A DNA stretch of 64,000 nt from positions 1,573,606-1,637,605 of the forward strand of contig NZ_LT721901.1 of assembly GCF_900157375.1 (NCBI RefSeq). Reading direction: 5' to 3'. The position numbers and the translations under genes were made by a program. The notes under the pieces were generated by a model. That model was given only the letters and a program-made list of their open reading frames with translations. It was not told the DNA's origin and searched no databases. This DNA comes from Mycobacterium rhizamassiliense. GTDB lineage: Bacteria; Actinomycetota; Actinomycetes; Mycobacteriales; Mycobacteriaceae. This document shows, in pieces, positions 9,042-18,961 of this stretch. Numbering within the stretch: the first letter of the stretch is position 1; every line of letters starts with the position of its first letter.

Positions 9042-10208
9042 CTACCCCACCGCGCGCTGTGCATGGAGGTCCTGAATCTCTCGCGCGGCGTATCCGAGTT
9101 GGGTGAGGACCGTGTCGGTGTGCTCGCAGCGCTGCGCGCGGGGCCGCTGGGTCGCGGGGGAATCGCTCAACCGGGGTGCCGGGGCCGGTTGGGTGACACC
9201 GTCCCAGCAGACGAACGTGCCACGATCGCGCAGGTAGTCCGATGTGGCCGCCTCTCGCAGACTGAGCACCGGCGTCACGCAGGCGTCGGTGCTGCCGAAG
9301 ACGGACTCCCAGTGGTCGCGGTCGCGGCTGCCGAACACGGCGGCGAACTGCGCTCGTTGGGCCGGCCAACGTGATCTGTCGTGCTGAGGCCAGTCGGTGG
9401 ACTCCAAACCCAGCCCGGCCAATAAGGCGGCGTAAAACTTCGGCTCCAGTGCCCCGACGGCGACGAAGCGATCGTCGGCGGTGCGATAGGTGCGATAAAA
9501 CGGAGCGGCGCCGTCGAACAAGTTGTCTTCGCGGTTCTGCGACCAGATCCCAGCCGCCATCATCCCGTGGAACAGCGTGGTCAACGACGCCGCGCCATCG
9601 ACCATCGCGCAGTCGATGACCTGACCTCTTTCGGTGGTGCTGCGTTGGATGAGTGCGGCCAGGATCGCCGCCACCAAATACATTGACCCCCCGCCGAAGT
9701 CACCCACCAGGTTCAGCGGTACCGCCGGCGGTTCGGATGCCGGGCCGATCGGATGGAGCGCGCCCGCCGCCGCGATGTAATTGATGTCGTGGCCCGCTAA
9801 TGACGCGTTCGCCCCGCTCTGACCCCAGCCTGTCATCCGTGCATAGATGAGCTTCGGGTTCAGACCCCGAAGGTCGTCTGGCCCGAGCGCGAGGCGCTCG
9901 GCCGCGCCTGGGCGCATACCCTCGATGAATACGTCGGCGGACGCGAGCAGTCGGCGCGCGACGTCACATCCGCGGGGGTTCTTCAGGTCGATCCCGATCG
10001 TGCGCTGGCCTCGCGTCCTGGGGTCGTCGGCAGAGCCCAGCCCGCTGACTTCCGGAGCCCCATCCGGCCGATCGATGCGAATGACGTCGGCGCCGAAGTC
10101 GCTCAGCAGCATCGCCGCGAGCGGTATGGGGCCGGGCGCGGACAACCAGACGATCCGGATGCCTTCGAGGGCCTGCTGTTGTGCCGCAACGGATCTCGCG
10201 TCCGTCAT
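9042..10208 (-). CDS. CaiB/BaiF-type CoA transferase
   Basis: This family III CoA transferase (388 aa) moves CoA between an acyl-CoA donor and a free acid. It has the N-terminal MLLSDFGADVIRIDRPDG and FIEGMRPGAAERL blocks. The segment VIDCAMVDGAAS carries the Asp at the position used as nucleophile in Frc/CaiB. Among the CoA-transferase domains in this window it is one of the few that keeps Asp there. ATG 10208 overlaps the crotonase stop (ATGA), so the two are co-translated. It probably activates or recycles an intermediate of the 5414-10984 operon. Confidence 0.87.
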   Translation of the reverse strand: MTDARSVAAQQQALEGIRIVWLSAPGPIPLAAMLLSDFGADVIRIDRPDGAPEVSGLGSADDPRTRGQRTIGIDLKNPRGCDVARRLLASADVFIEGMRPGAAERLALGPDDLRGLNPKLIYARMTGWGQSGANASLAGHDINYIAAAGALHPIGPASEPPAVPLNLVGDFGGGSMYLVAAILAALIQRSTTERGQVIDCAMVDGAASLTTLFHGMMAAGIWSQNREDNLFDGAAPFYRTYRTADDRFVAVGALEPKFYAALLAGLGLESTDWPQHDRSRWPAQRAQFAAVFGSRDRDHWESVFGSTDACVTPVLSLREAATSDYLRDRGTFVCWDGVTQPAPAPRLSDSPATQRPRAQRCEHTDTVLTQLGYAAREIQDLHAQRAVG

Positions 10209-10984
10209 CTCCCCTGCCACACCGGCTCCCGTTTGTCCCGGAAGGCGCGCGCACCCTCTTGAGCATCCTCGGATGCAAACACGGGGTCGAGGATCTCACT
10301 CTGCCTGGTGAAAGCATCCGCGACCGGCCACTGCGGCGATTCGACGACAACGCGCTTAGCAGCTGTAACTGCCAGCGGTGCGCACTTGCCGATTGCGCTC
10401 GCAAGTTCGTGTGCCCCGGCGAGCGCTTCGCCGTCGGCCACCACACGGTTGATCAATCCGAGATCAGCCGCCCGGGCGGCATCAATGGGCTCGCCGGTCA
10501 TCAGCATTTCCAGCGCCAGGGCCTTCGGAATCCTGGTGGCCAACCGCAACGCGCCGCCTCCGCGCGCTACCAGCCCGCGCTTGGCCTCCGGCAGGCCAAA
10601 CCGTGCACTGTGTCCAGCCACCACGAGGTCGCACGCGAGGACGATCTCGAAGCCACCTCCCAATGCCCAGCCCTCGACTGCCGCGATCAACGGTTTAGCC
10701 GGGGGCGCCTCCACTAAGCCCGCAAATCCACGTCCGGATACGTAGGCGCGCTCACCTCTGGCGAAGGCTTTTATATCCATGCCCGCGGAGAAGTTGGTGC
10801 CTGCCCCGTGCAGCACCGCCACCCGGTAGTCGGGTGACTCATCGAGTAGGGCGAATGCGTCGGCCATCCGACGCGACACGTCGGCATCGACGGCGTTGCG
10901 CTGAGACGGGCGGTTGATGGTGATCACCATGGTGCTGCCGGCGGCGGAGACGAGCACCGGTTTATCGGCCGACAGGTCGGTCAC
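10205..10984 (-). CDS. Enoyl-CoA hydratase/isomerase (crotonase)
   Basis: This is a crotonase-fold protein (259 aa). It has the first oxyanion loop GTNFSAGMDIKAFA and the second WALGGGFEIVLACD with the first catalytic-type Glu. A further Glu in GLPEAKRG corresponds to the second catalytic acid, so ordinary 2-enoyl-CoA hydratase chemistry is plausible. It is the first gene of a five-gene - operon and is divergent from the IclR regulator at 11101, with a 116-base shared control region. Its C-terminus AFRDKREPVWQGR is typical of the family. Confidence 0.88.
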   Translation of the reverse strand: MTDLSADKPVLVSAAGSTMVITINRPSQRNAVDADVSRRMADAFALLDESPDYRVAVLHGAGTNFSAGMDIKAFARGERAYVSGRGFAGLVEAPPAKPLIAAVEGWALGGGFEIVLACDLVVAGHSARFGLPEAKRGLVARGGGALRLATRIPKALALEMLMTGEPIDAARAADLGLINRVVADGEALAGAHELASAIGKCAPLAVTAAKRVVVESPQWPVADAFTRQSEILDPVFASEDAQEGARAFRDKREPVWQGR

Positions 10985-11020
10985 GTGAGCCCTCCGTGGA
11001 CATGCTGCGAGGAGATATCG

Positions 11021-11046
11021 GGTTCAAGACATAGAATGCGGTTCAA
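11021..11046. promoter_or_regulatory. Paired GGTTCAA repeats in IclR/crotonase divergent promoter
   Basis: GGTTCAA occurs at 11021-11027 and again at 11040-11046 (period 19) in the gap between the - operon and the + IclR gene. A -10-like TAGAAT (11032-11037) lies between the copies. Two equally spaced copies on one helix face around a promoter would suit an IclR-type operator. The role is inferred. Confidence 0.35.
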
Positions 11047-11100
11047 CAGAGCGAACTGGCCCGGGGTCCGGCATGTCCCTGGTAGAGAGGGGAGAGCCGC

Positions 11101-11889
11101 ATGGCACCGAGTTCGCATGCGCGTTCGGCCACGATCGGCGAGGAGTACCAGGTCCCTGCGGTCGAGCGCGCGTTCACCTTGGTGAATCTGGTCGCCGAAG
11201 AGGGTCCCCGAACGCTGGCCGAACTCGTCGAGGCCAGCGGGCTCAACAAGAGCACGACCTACTACCTTGTACGCACTTTGAGCAGCCTGGAAGTTCTCCG
11301 ATACGACGAACAGACCCGCCGGTACTCGCTGGGCCGAACCCTGGTCCGATTGGGCTCTGCGGCATCGAGTTCCCACGACGAGATCGCCGCGATCAAGCGA
11401 GCGGTCGCTAACCTGCCCGAGGCCTTCAACGTCACGATCGTGCTCTACCGCAGGTTCGACGTTGATCGGGTCGTCATCGTCGACAAAGTCGAGCGAAGGT
11501 CGGGTGTGACGATCACCGTCGACATCGGATCTCCCCTGCCGATCCAAGGCGCCTCGTTCGGGCGTGCATTTCTGGCTTTCGACGATTCCAAGCGCGTCGA
11601 CGAGGCGCTGCGCAACGGACTGCACGCCTACACCGCCAAGAGTCTCACCAACGTCAGCGCGTTTCGCAGGGAACTCTCTCTGGTCCGCGACCGGGGCTGG
11701 GCCCTGGACGAGGAAGGCTTCGCACTCGGCGTGAGCACGGTTGCGGCCCCGATCTTTTCCGCCGACGGCACCGTCTCCACCGTGGTGGCCGCGGTCGGGT
11801 TCACCAGTCTGCTCAACGGCGAGACGGCTATGGAGTGCGGCAGCGTCCTGCGCAGTCTGTGCGACGAACTCGGTGTCCCACACGAGTAA
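11101..11889 (+). CDS. IclR-family transcriptional regulator
   Basis: This regulator (262 aa) has an N-terminal winged helix, VERAFTLVNLVAEEGPRTLAEL then GLNKSTTYYLVRTL (about residues 20-70). The C-terminal IclR ligand domain shows IGSPLPIQGASFGRAFLAF and the typical ending VAAPIFSADGTVSTVVAAVG. ATG 11101 has GGGGAG about six bases upstream. It is transcribed divergently from the crotonase/CaiB/dehydrogenase operon and probably controls that operon and itself in response to a small acid or CoA intermediate. It converges on the SDR at 11901 with only eleven bases between. Confidence 0.9.
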   Translation: MAPSSHARSATIGEEYQVPAVERAFTLVNLVAEEGPRTLAELVEASGLNKSTTYYLVRTLSSLEVLRYDEQTRRYSLGRTLVRLGSAASSSHDEIAAIKRAVANLPEAFNVTIVLYRRFDVDRVVIVDKVERRSGVTITVDIGSPLPIQGASFGRAFLAFDDSKRVDEALRNGLHAYTAKSLTNVSAFRRELSLVRDRGWALDEEGFALGVSTVAAPIFSADGTVSTVVAAVGFTSLLNGETAMECGSVLRSLCDELGVPHE

Positions 11890-11900
11890 TCGGCCCGGAA

Positions 11901-12659
11901 TCATCGCGGTGGCATCCGGATCGCCCCGTCGAGCCGCACAGTCTCCCCGTTGACGTAGGAGTTCTCCAACAGCGCCGCAGCCATGTGGGCGTAGTCGTCG
12001 GGACTCCCGAGCCTGCTCGGATTCGGTACCGACGACTCGAGCGCTTCGCGAATGTCGGCGCGCAATCGGCTCAGCATGGGAGTGTCGAACACACCCGGTG
12101 CGATCGTGTTGACCCTGATGAACCGGCTCCCGAGATCGCGAGCGGCCACCAACGTGATGCCGTGGACGGCGGCTTTGCTTGCGGTGTAGGACGTTTGGCC
12201 GATCTGGCCGTCGAACGCCGCGACTGACGCGGTGAGCACGATCGCTCCACGCTCGCCGTCGATCGGCTCGGCTCGGGCAATCTCACGCGCCCCTAGCCGC
12301 AGAACGTTGTAGGTGCCGAACAGGTTGACTTTGATCACGTCGGCGAACGTCTCCAACGGGGCCGCGTTGCCGTCCTTGTCGAGGATGCGGACTCGGTCGC
12401 CGCCGCGGCCTGCGCAGTGCACGACGCCGCGGATAGGACCGAACTTCTCACCGAAAGATGTGAACGCCTCAGACAGGGCGACCTCGTCGGTCACGTCGGC
12501 GCAGGCATAGGAAGCGACGCGGCCTGGGCTGGCACCGTCGGCGGAAGCAAGGTCGATCACACAGACGGTCGCCCCACTGTCGGCCAAACGGCGCGCCGTG
12601 GCCTCGCCCAGCCCGGATCCGCCGCCCGTGACGACAACGGTAGCTCCCCGCAACCTCAT
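11901..12659 (-). CDS. SDR, type-10 17beta-HSD/3-hydroxyacyl-CoA dehydrogenase-like
   Basis: This short-chain dehydrogenase (252 aa) has the cofactor motif [16 protein letters not shown], an Asp in VIDLAS favouring NAD, and active-site Ser and Tyr/Lys in LTASVAAF and SYTASKAAV. The layout resembles HSD10-type enzymes that oxidise 3-hydroxyacyl-CoA. ATG 12659 is preceded by a clear AGGAGG; upstream in-frame codons overlap the thiolase and are rejected. The thiolase just upstream on the same strand makes a natural dehydrogenase-thiolase pair for the last two steps of beta-oxidation. Confidence 0.87.
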   Translation of the reverse strand: MRLRGATVVVTGGGSGLGEATARRLADSGATVCVIDLASADGASPGRVASYACADVTDEVALSEAFTSFGEKFGPIRGVVHCAGRGGDRVRILDKDGNAAPLETFADVIKVNLFGTYNVLRLGAREIARAEPIDGERGAIVLTASVAAFDGQIGQTSYTASKAAVHGITLVAARDLGSRFIRVNTIAPGVFDTPMLSRLRADIREALESSVPNPSRLGSPDDYAHMAAALLENSYVNGETVRLDGAIRMPPR

Positions 12660-12687
12660 CTGGCCTCCTTGCGTCGACGAATATCGC

Positions 12688-13836
12688 TCATACGGAAACG
12701 GATTCAATGATCGTGGCGTTGGCCATACCGCCGGCCTCACACATCGTCTGCAGTCCGTAGCGCAGTCCGTTGGCGCGAAGGTGATGAACGAGCCTGGTCA
12801 TCAGGATGGCCCCGGACGCTCCGAGCGGATGCCCGACGCCGATGGCACCGCCGAGTGGATTGAGCCGGTCGAACTCGGCCTTGGTCTCGACCTGCCATGC
12901 CAGCGGAACCGCGGCGAACGCCTCGTTCACCTCGAAGGCATCGATGTCATCGATGCCCAGCCCGGCACGCTTGAGTACACGGTGCGTCGCGGGAATCGGC
13001 GCTGTAAGCATCACCACCGGATCGTCACCGACAACGGCCCCGCTGTGATACCGCGCCAACGGCGTTCGGCCGTGCCGCCTAGCAGCCTCTTCCGACATGA
13101 TCAACAGGGCCGCCGATCCGTCCGAGATCTGCGAAGCATTCCCGGCAGTGACCACACCGTCGTCGGTGAAGGCAGAACGCAATCCACCAAGTACCTCCAG
13201 CGAGGTATCCGGGCGGACCCCCTCGTCGTGGCGCAAGGTCGATTCCCCGTCGGAATAGGGAATTAACTGGTCGTCGAACGCGCCCGCCGCCGTGGCCGCG
13301 ATAGAGAGTTGGTGGGAGCGCAGTGAGAATTCGTCGAGCTGGCGCCGGCTCAGTCCCCAACGGCGAGCGATTTCCTCGGCGCCCAGACCTTGGCTGAAGG
13401 AATCACGTTGGTAGCGCGCGCGGACCGCAGGTCCGTACGGCTCGCCCATCGCACGAGCGGCGCCGAGCGGCACTCGGCTCATCGATTCGACGCCGCCGGC
13501 GATGACGACGTCGTAGTGTCCGGCAGCCACGCCGGCAAAGGCGAACTGGACCGCCTGCTGACTGGAGCCGCAGGCTCGGTCGACCGTCGTGCCCGGAATG
13601 GTCTCGGGCCACCCCGCCGCGAGGACGGCCCATCTGCCGACGTTCGCGGCCTGGTCGGAGATCTGGTTGACGCAGCCCCAGATGACATCCTCGATCGCCT
13701 CAGGCTCCAACCCGTTGCGGGCGACCAGCGAGTTCAGGACGTGCGCCGACAGGTCGACCGGATGCACCGCGGCGAGGGAACCCTTTCGGCGTCCGATGGG
13801 GGTGCGCACGGCGTCGACGATGACCGGTTGCTGCAT
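12688..13836 (-). CDS. Acetyl-CoA acyltransferase (thiolase)
   Basis: This thiolase (382 aa) cleaves 3-ketoacyl-CoA with CoA. All expected catalytic parts are present: the nucleophile Cys in DRACGSS (about residue 89), the His in GHPLGASGA and the second Cys in MCEAGGMANA near the C-terminus. The start MQQPVIVDAVRTPIG is canonical. It is divergent from the acyl-CoA dehydrogenase at 13910 and is followed by an SDR, so the three genes together can run dehydrogenation, oxidation and thiolysis. Confidence 0.92.
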   Translation of the reverse strand: MQQPVIVDAVRTPIGRRKGSLAAVHPVDLSAHVLNSLVARNGLEPEAIEDVIWGCVNQISDQAANVGRWAVLAAGWPETIPGTTVDRACGSSQQAVQFAFAGVAAGHYDVVIAGGVESMSRVPLGAARAMGEPYGPAVRARYQRDSFSQGLGAEEIARRWGLSRRQLDEFSLRSHQLSIAATAAGAFDDQLIPYSDGESTLRHDEGVRPDTSLEVLGGLRSAFTDDGVVTAGNASQISDGSAALLIMSEEAARRHGRTPLARYHSGAVVGDDPVVMLTAPIPATHRVLKRAGLGIDDIDAFEVNEAFAAVPLAWQVETKAEFDRLNPLGGAIGVGHPLGASGAILMTRLVHHLRANGLRYGLQTMCEAGGMANATIIESVSV

Positions 13837-13909
13837 TCGTCTTCCTCCAATGAGTTCTATATGCTAACCCTGTTTCTATCCACAGAACTTAACCGAGACG
13901 GGAGCGCGC

Positions 13910-15058
13910 ATGTCAACCCTCCTCGATGACGACGAGCGGCAGCTGCAGCAGTCCGTGCGCACGTTCATGGACAAGCGGGTGGCCCCGCTGGTCGCCGAGC
14001 ATGAGCGCGCACGCACTTTCCCTTGGGAGCTGCTGCGCGAGCTCACGCCGTTCGGATACGTCCGCGGCTGGGTCCCGGTGGAGGCGGGCGGCGACGGTCT
14101 GAGCGCGATGATGCAGGCGATCCTCATGGAGGAAGCGGGCCGCACCTGGGGCTCGCTGCGTACCACCGTCAATGTGCAGGGCATGGTCGCTCGCACACTC
14201 GCCGGAGGCACCGCCGAGCAACGGGAGCGATTCCTGACGCCGATGCTGGACGGCACCCGGTTCGGGTGGTTCGGACTCACTGAACCCGACGCCGGATCGG
14301 ACGCTGGAGCTTTGAAGATGCGGGCTCGCAAACGCGGGGACAGCTACGTCCTTAATGGCAGCAAGATCTACATCACGAACGCACTGGGCTCTGACTTCGG
14401 AGTGGTGTTCGCGCGAGTGATCGACGAGGACGGCAGCGACCATGGAGTCACTGCCTTCCTCGTCGACTCCGCCGAATCGCCATACGGTTGTTACGACATA
14501 CCTCATATGCCGGTGCGCTCGACCACCAGTTGCGAACTCACCTTCGACGACGTCTGTGTTCCCGCGGCCAATGTGCTCGGCGAGGTCGGCGGCGGATTGA
14601 GACTGGCGATGGGTGCGGTGAACATCGGTCGGTTGAGTATGTCGATGGGAGCCGTCGGGCTGTCCCAGGCGTGCCTGGAGGCGTCGGTCGACTTCTGCCG
14701 GAAACGCGAGCAGTTCGGCAAGCCGATCGCCGGTTTTCAACTGGTCCAGCAGATGGTCGCCGAAATCGCCACCATCACATCCACGTGCCGGTTGCTCGGC
14801 TATCACGCCGCCCGAACGCTCGACGCCGGCGAGCAAGGGCGGTACGAGTGCTCGATGGCCAAGTACTACTGTGGCGAGTCCGTGGGCCGCGCTGCGACAT
14901 TGGCGCTTCAACTCCATGGTGGCGCGGGCCTAATGGAGGAGTCGCCGGTTGAGCGGTACTTCCGCGACGCGCGCGAGGCAACCATCCCCGAGGGCACCAC
15001 CCAGATGCAGATCCTGCACCTCGGAAAACACCTGCTGGGCGTCTCGGCGCTCCGCTAG
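13910..15058 (+). CDS. Acyl-CoA dehydrogenase (stand-alone, canonical)
   Basis: This acyl-CoA dehydrogenase (382 aa) has GLTEPDAGSDAGALK, the substrate/FAD segment RKREQFGKPIAGFQLVQ, and the C-terminal GGAGLMEESPVERYFRDA with Glu and REATIPEGTTQMQ. Unlike the three paired sets in this window it carries both signatures in one chain, so it should be a homotetramer. ATG 13910 follows a GACGGGAGCG stretch that can serve as ribosome site. It is transcribed divergently from the thiolase, with a 73-base control region between, and converges on the tandem CaiB gene. Confidence 0.9.
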   Translation: MSTLLDDDERQLQQSVRTFMDKRVAPLVAEHERARTFPWELLRELTPFGYVRGWVPVEAGGDGLSAMMQAILMEEAGRTWGSLRTTVNVQGMVARTLAGGTAEQRERFLTPMLDGTRFGWFGLTEPDAGSDAGALKMRARKRGDSYVLNGSKIYITNALGSDFGVVFARVIDEDGSDHGVTAFLVDSAESPYGCYDIPHMPVRSTTSCELTFDDVCVPAANVLGEVGGGLRLAMGAVNIGRLSMSMGAVGLSQACLEASVDFCRKREQFGKPIAGFQLVQQMVAEIATITSTCRLLGYHAARTLDAGEQGRYECSMAKYYCGESVGRAATLALQLHGGAGLMEESPVERYFRDAREATIPEGTTQMQILHLGKHLLGVSALR

Positions 15059-15136
15059 ATCGGGAGCGTGCGATGTCTCGTCCCGAATTACGCTGCTAGT
15101 TAGTTCTTTACGTGCGGCCACGCGGCTCTCCCTTCA

Positions 15137-17341
15137 TCACCGCAGGTCCAACAAGGGGGGCGCGCCGAGAGCGAACGCCGGCGTACCGACAATTCGCCAC
15201 GGAACTCCGACGAGGCGCCGCATCCCCCACTCCGGATGAGTCACCGGTCGGAAGAAGCCTCGCGTTCGAAGATGACGATCGGCCACGATGTCCTCAGGAG
15301 CCATCACCTGCGCTGCAGCAACCCCCGCATCCTGCAGCGCGGCAATCAGCTTCACGGCGTTGGCACCAGCCAAAGTGTCCCGCAGAGCACGGTCCAGTTG
15401 CGGCTCGTTGTCCGTGCGCGACCGAGCGCTCGCGAACCGCTCATCGGTCAGCCCAGCCGGATCGTCGAGCGTCGTACACAGCGCCCGCCACTGCTCGTCG
15501 TTCCACACGGCGAGCGCGACCCATTGCCGCTCAGTGGCTGTCGCGAAGACGCCGTGCGGCGCGAAGGGACACATGTGATTCGAGGCGTCCTCCGGCCCGG
15601 CACCCTCGATGTCGGCGTGTGCGGCGGCTAGAAATTCGTTGAAGCGTGACGCGACGAGATCCAGCATAGAGAAGTCAACGGCGGCGCCGGAGCAGGAGTT
15701 CGGGCCAACTGCCCAGGCCGCGATGACCGTCGCGAGGGCAATGCCGCTGATCAGGTCGGCCCACGGCAGGTCCAGGTCGGCGGCACGACTGTCGGAGCCA
15801 CGGGTGAGGTAGGCCAAACCGCCTGCGGTGTGCAAGTTGTAGGCGTATGCGCGGTAAGCCGACCACGGACCCTCATACCCGAATCCTGATGAGCTGACTG
15901 CCAGCATGTCAGGTCGGTTGCTGAGCAGCGTGGCGGCGTCAACGCCCAGCCTGCGTGCGCGGCGCTGCCCGAAGTTCTCCAACACGACATCCGACTCAGC
16001 CACCAGTCGGGCTAAGCGTTCGGTGTCTCGCGACATAGGTATGGCCATGCTCTTCTTCGAGTGGTTCATGGCGGCGAAATACGCGCTGTAGTCAGGTCCG
16101 GCGACTCCGTCGATGTACGGACCACGCCTTCGGTAAATGTCGAGTCGATCGGGATCCTCGACCTTGGTGACCGACGCGCCGATTGCACCCAATAGCGCGG
16201 CCGCCAGCGGGGCGGCCAGCACATGGGCGGCTTCGGTGATGCGCAGACCCTGCAGGCCGGCAGGTTTTTGCCGAGTGGGCGAAGCGCTCTTCTCCACGTT
16301 GAACGGAAGCCCGACGGTGCGCAGTGACGTTGCGCCGGCGGCGATGTCGCGTAATGCCCCTCGGGCCGCGAAGTGCGGCGAGTCCGCCAGGTCGTCGGCG
16401 CTGTACATCGCAGCGATGGGAACGCCCTCTTGTTGGAGCCTGCGCTCGCAGTCGGTCATCGACCACTGGGCAAGTTCAGCGGCCAGATTGGTGTCGAGTT
16501 CGTCGGCGCGAGCGATGCGCGCCTGTCCATCGGCGAAAAGATCGGTCCAACCCGGAGCATCAATGGCACGCACCAGTGCAGCCCACTGGTGGTCCTCCAT
16601 CACCGAAATGCGCACCACCCCGTCGCGGCATCGGTAGTATCCCGCGGGCGCCCCATACCGCCGTGCTCCGGTTTCACCGGCACTGTTCAGCAGGAGGTTG
16701 CTTACCCGCAGCAACGGGCCGGTGACGACCACCGCCTCCTGCGCGGAAACGTCGATGTGGACGGGGTTGCCGGTACGCGTGTGCTCGTCGATTCCGTGAC
16801 ATGTAGCCAGAGCGGCCACCTGCCCGGCGGACAGCAACGCTTGGTTGCCTGCCAGTTTGATCGGCCAGCCACTGCGACCATCGGTGACGGCTGACAGCAG
16901 TCCTCCGGCAGCGGCGATCGTCAGTTCGGTCCCCCGCCACCGCCGCCGTGGCCCGGTCAACCCGTACGGGCTCACTGTCACCCAGACAGCGCCGTTTTCC
17001 CTATCGACGTGATCGAGATAGTCGTCGACGGGCATGTCGGACAACGGACCCGTGCCCTCACAGCGGTCGACGACGGTGACCATCGGGGCCGGCGCTGATT
17101 CGTGCGACACAGTCTTGTCGGCATCGAGGACAGCGCTGAGCACCGAGACTGGCTGTCGGTCTGCGTTGAGCGCCGGAACTCGCCTTCGCAGCAACGAATC
17201 CTGAACGGGCACGGTCGTGACGTCGGCGCCCATCGCAGCGAGCGTGGCCGTGGCAGCAGCTCCTGCCAGGCCGTCGCCGTACTCGGCAATCACCACGCCG
17301 CGCAGGAAATCCGGTGCATCTCGCGTTCGGTTGTGGTTCAT
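15137..17341 (-). CDS. Tandem-domain CaiB/BaiF CoA transferase (734 aa)
   Basis: Two CoA-transferase domains are fused in one chain. The first (about residues 1-360) starts LRGVVIAEYGDGLAG; the second (about 365-734) starts LQGLRITEAAHVLAAPLAAALL. This is twice the family's usual 370-420 aa. The motif that holds the Asp nucleophile reads VSAQEAV in the first half (Glu) and FSMLDLV in the second (Asp), so only the second half may be a standard catalyst. Its start overlaps the stop of the upstream ligase (17338-17341). It is the last gene of the P450-led operon. Confidence 0.86.
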   Translation of the reverse strand: MNHNRTRDAPDFLRGVVIAEYGDGLAGAAATATLAAMGADVTTVPVQDSLLRRRVPALNADRQPVSVLSAVLDADKTVSHESAPAPMVTVVDRCEGTGPLSDMPVDDYLDHVDRENGAVWVTVSPYGLTGPRRRWRGTELTIAAAGGLLSAVTDGRSGWPIKLAGNQALLSAGQVAALATCHGIDEHTRTGNPVHIDVSAQEAVVVTGPLLRVSNLLLNSAGETGARRYGAPAGYYRCRDGVVRISVMEDHQWAALVRAIDAPGWTDLFADGQARIARADELDTNLAAELAQWSMTDCERRLQQEGVPIAAMYSADDLADSPHFAARGALRDIAAGATSLRTVGLPFNVEKSASPTRQKPAGLQGLRITEAAHVLAAPLAAALLGAIGASVTKVEDPDRLDIYRRRGPYIDGVAGPDYSAYFAAMNHSKKSMAIPMSRDTERLARLVAESDVVLENFGQRRARRLGVDAATLLSNRPDMLAVSSSGFGYEGPWSAYRAYAYNLHTAGGLAYLTRGSDSRAADLDLPWADLISGIALATVIAAWAVGPNSCSGAAVDFSMLDLVASRFNEFLAAAHADIEGAGPEDASNHMCPFAPHGVFATATERQWVALAVWNDEQWRALCTTLDDPAGLTDERFASARSRTDNEPQLDRALRDTLAGANAVKLIAALQDAGVAAAQVMAPEDIVADRHLRTRGFFRPVTHPEWGMRRLVGVPWRIVGTPAFALGAPPLLDLR

Positions 17342-18852
17342 GATGATTCAGCCGTTGCAGAATTGTGTAGTCGCGCCACGAGATCGTGCTTGCGTACCTT
17401 TCCGCTTTCGGTTCGGGGAAAGTCGTCGACGAAGTAAACGGATACGGGGACTTTGTATGACGCGAGTTGGCTACGAACGTGCTCCCGTAAATCGTCTTCG
17501 GTAGCGGCTGCCCTCAACCGCACCCACGCTGCCGGAACTTCTCCAAGGCGTTCGTCGGGCACACCGGCGACGGCCGCCTCGGTGACCGCGGAGTGAAGCA
17601 GCAATGCCGTCTCGATCTCGTTAGGCACTATCTTCAGTCCGCCTCGGATGATGAGTTCGCGCTTGCGGCCCGTGATGTAGATGTAGTCATCGGCATCGAC
17701 GCGACCGACGTCACCGGTGTCGATCCAACCGTCCTGTTCGGTTACCGCCCCCTGGCCGATTACCTTGGGACGCAACGTGTCACTGCGCACCCAGATGCTG
17801 CCCGTATCGCCCACCGGCATCGGCCGGTTGTCGTCGTTGCGGATCTCGACCTGTACCCCAGGGCTGATCTTGCCCGCCGCGGCGAGGCGGCGGTTTCCGG
17901 ACAACGCGTCGTCGAGCGGTTCGACGGCGACCGTGCTGACCTCGGTGGAGCCGTAATTGCGCTGGACAGGGACGCCGAATCTGGCCTCGAATTCTTCACG
18001 CCAGGAATCCGGCAGAGGGGCGGTACCACTGGTGGCGACCTTGGCCGGCGGCCCAAGTGTGCCGACCTCCTCTGCAGCGTCGAGCAACATGCGGATCATG
18101 GTGGGCACCAGGTTGAGCGTCTCGATGTCGTATAGCCGTACGAGTTCGGCGTAGCGGACGGGCTCGAACCGCTGCATGACCACGAGCGGCCGCCCTCGCC
18201 ACAATGTCGAGATCAGGCCGTAAATGGCTCCAGTGTGGTTCATCGGGCGGGAGTCGACACGCAGCGGACCTGCGCCGGAGGCCGGCCTCGGTTGGTCGGG
18301 GTCGACGGGTTTGCGTGCAACGCCGTCGATCAGTCCCCAGATACCGCGCAGGGTGTGCACCACAGGCTTGGGGGTACCGGTCGTGCCGGAGGTGCAGATG
18401 ACGATGCCGGGCGCCTGCGGATCCGCGCGCGGCAGTGGCGGCATTGAGCCGTTGTCGAGGCGGGCGACCGCAAGGTCGTCGACATCGACGACCACGTCGG
18501 CTTCGAAGTCCAGGCCGGCAGTGACGATCGCGCGTACAGGGTCGATGCTGGCAAGCACCCGCTGCCGCTCGGCACGGGGTAGGCGAGGCGACACCGGCGC
18601 CGGGACCGCGCCCGCCAGCCAGATGCCCATCATGATGGCAGCGAATGCCCCGCCGTTGGGCGCGCTGAAGGCTACGGGTCGCGACGCGGTGCCGTCCAAC
18701 GTGCGGGCCGTCTGGGCGGCCGCATGTGCCAGCATTCTCCACGTCCACGTGCGGCCTCCGTCCTCGATGATGGCGGGGTGGTCACTGTCCCGCCGGGACC
18801 AGCACAGGGTCGCCATGCTCGGCAACAGGCCGTCTGCTGTCGCAGTGAGCAT
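17338..18852 (-). CDS. AMP-dependent acyl-CoA synthetase
   Basis: This class I adenylate-forming ligase has the P-loop ICTSGTTGTPKPVVHT, the Asp motif WIDTGDVGRVD, the hinge GRKRELIIRGG and the C-terminal Lys in RTESGKVRKHDL. The open frame extends upstream to 19152, but that part overlaps the crotonase gene and has shadow composition. ATG 18852 (504 aa, MLTATADGLL) is the most sensible start, although its ribosome site is weak and GTG starts slightly upstream are possible. It shares an operon with the P450 and paired dehydrogenases and presumably charges the oxidised substrate with CoA. Confidence 0.86.
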   Translation of the reverse strand: MLTATADGLLPSMATLCWSRRDSDHPAIIEDGGRTWTWRMLAHAAAQTARTLDGTASRPVAFSAPNGGAFAAIMMGIWLAGAVPAPVSPRLPRAERQRVLASIDPVRAIVTAGLDFEADVVVDVDDLAVARLDNGSMPPLPRADPQAPGIVICTSGTTGTPKPVVHTLRGIWGLIDGVARKPVDPDQPRPASGAGPLRVDSRPMNHTGAIYGLISTLWRGRPLVVMQRFEPVRYAELVRLYDIETLNLVPTMIRMLLDAAEEVGTLGPPAKVATSGTAPLPDSWREEFEARFGVPVQRNYGSTEVSTVAVEPLDDALSGNRRLAAAGKISPGVQVEIRNDDNRPMPVGDTGSIWVRSDTLRPKVIGQGAVTEQDGWIDTGDVGRVDADDYIYITGRKRELIIRGGLKIVPNEIETALLLHSAVTEAAVAGVPDERLGEVPAAWVRLRAAATEDDLREHVRSQLASYKVPVSVYFVDDFPRTESGKVRKHDLVARLHNSATAESS

Positions 18853-18961
18853 GGTCAGCTGCCCACAGACGGACAGACGGGCACGGAATCGGACACCGTA
18901 ACAACCGCTTTCGCGTGACTCCGCATTGATGGAGGCCTTTCCGCCGTGATGAGGTGAACGG

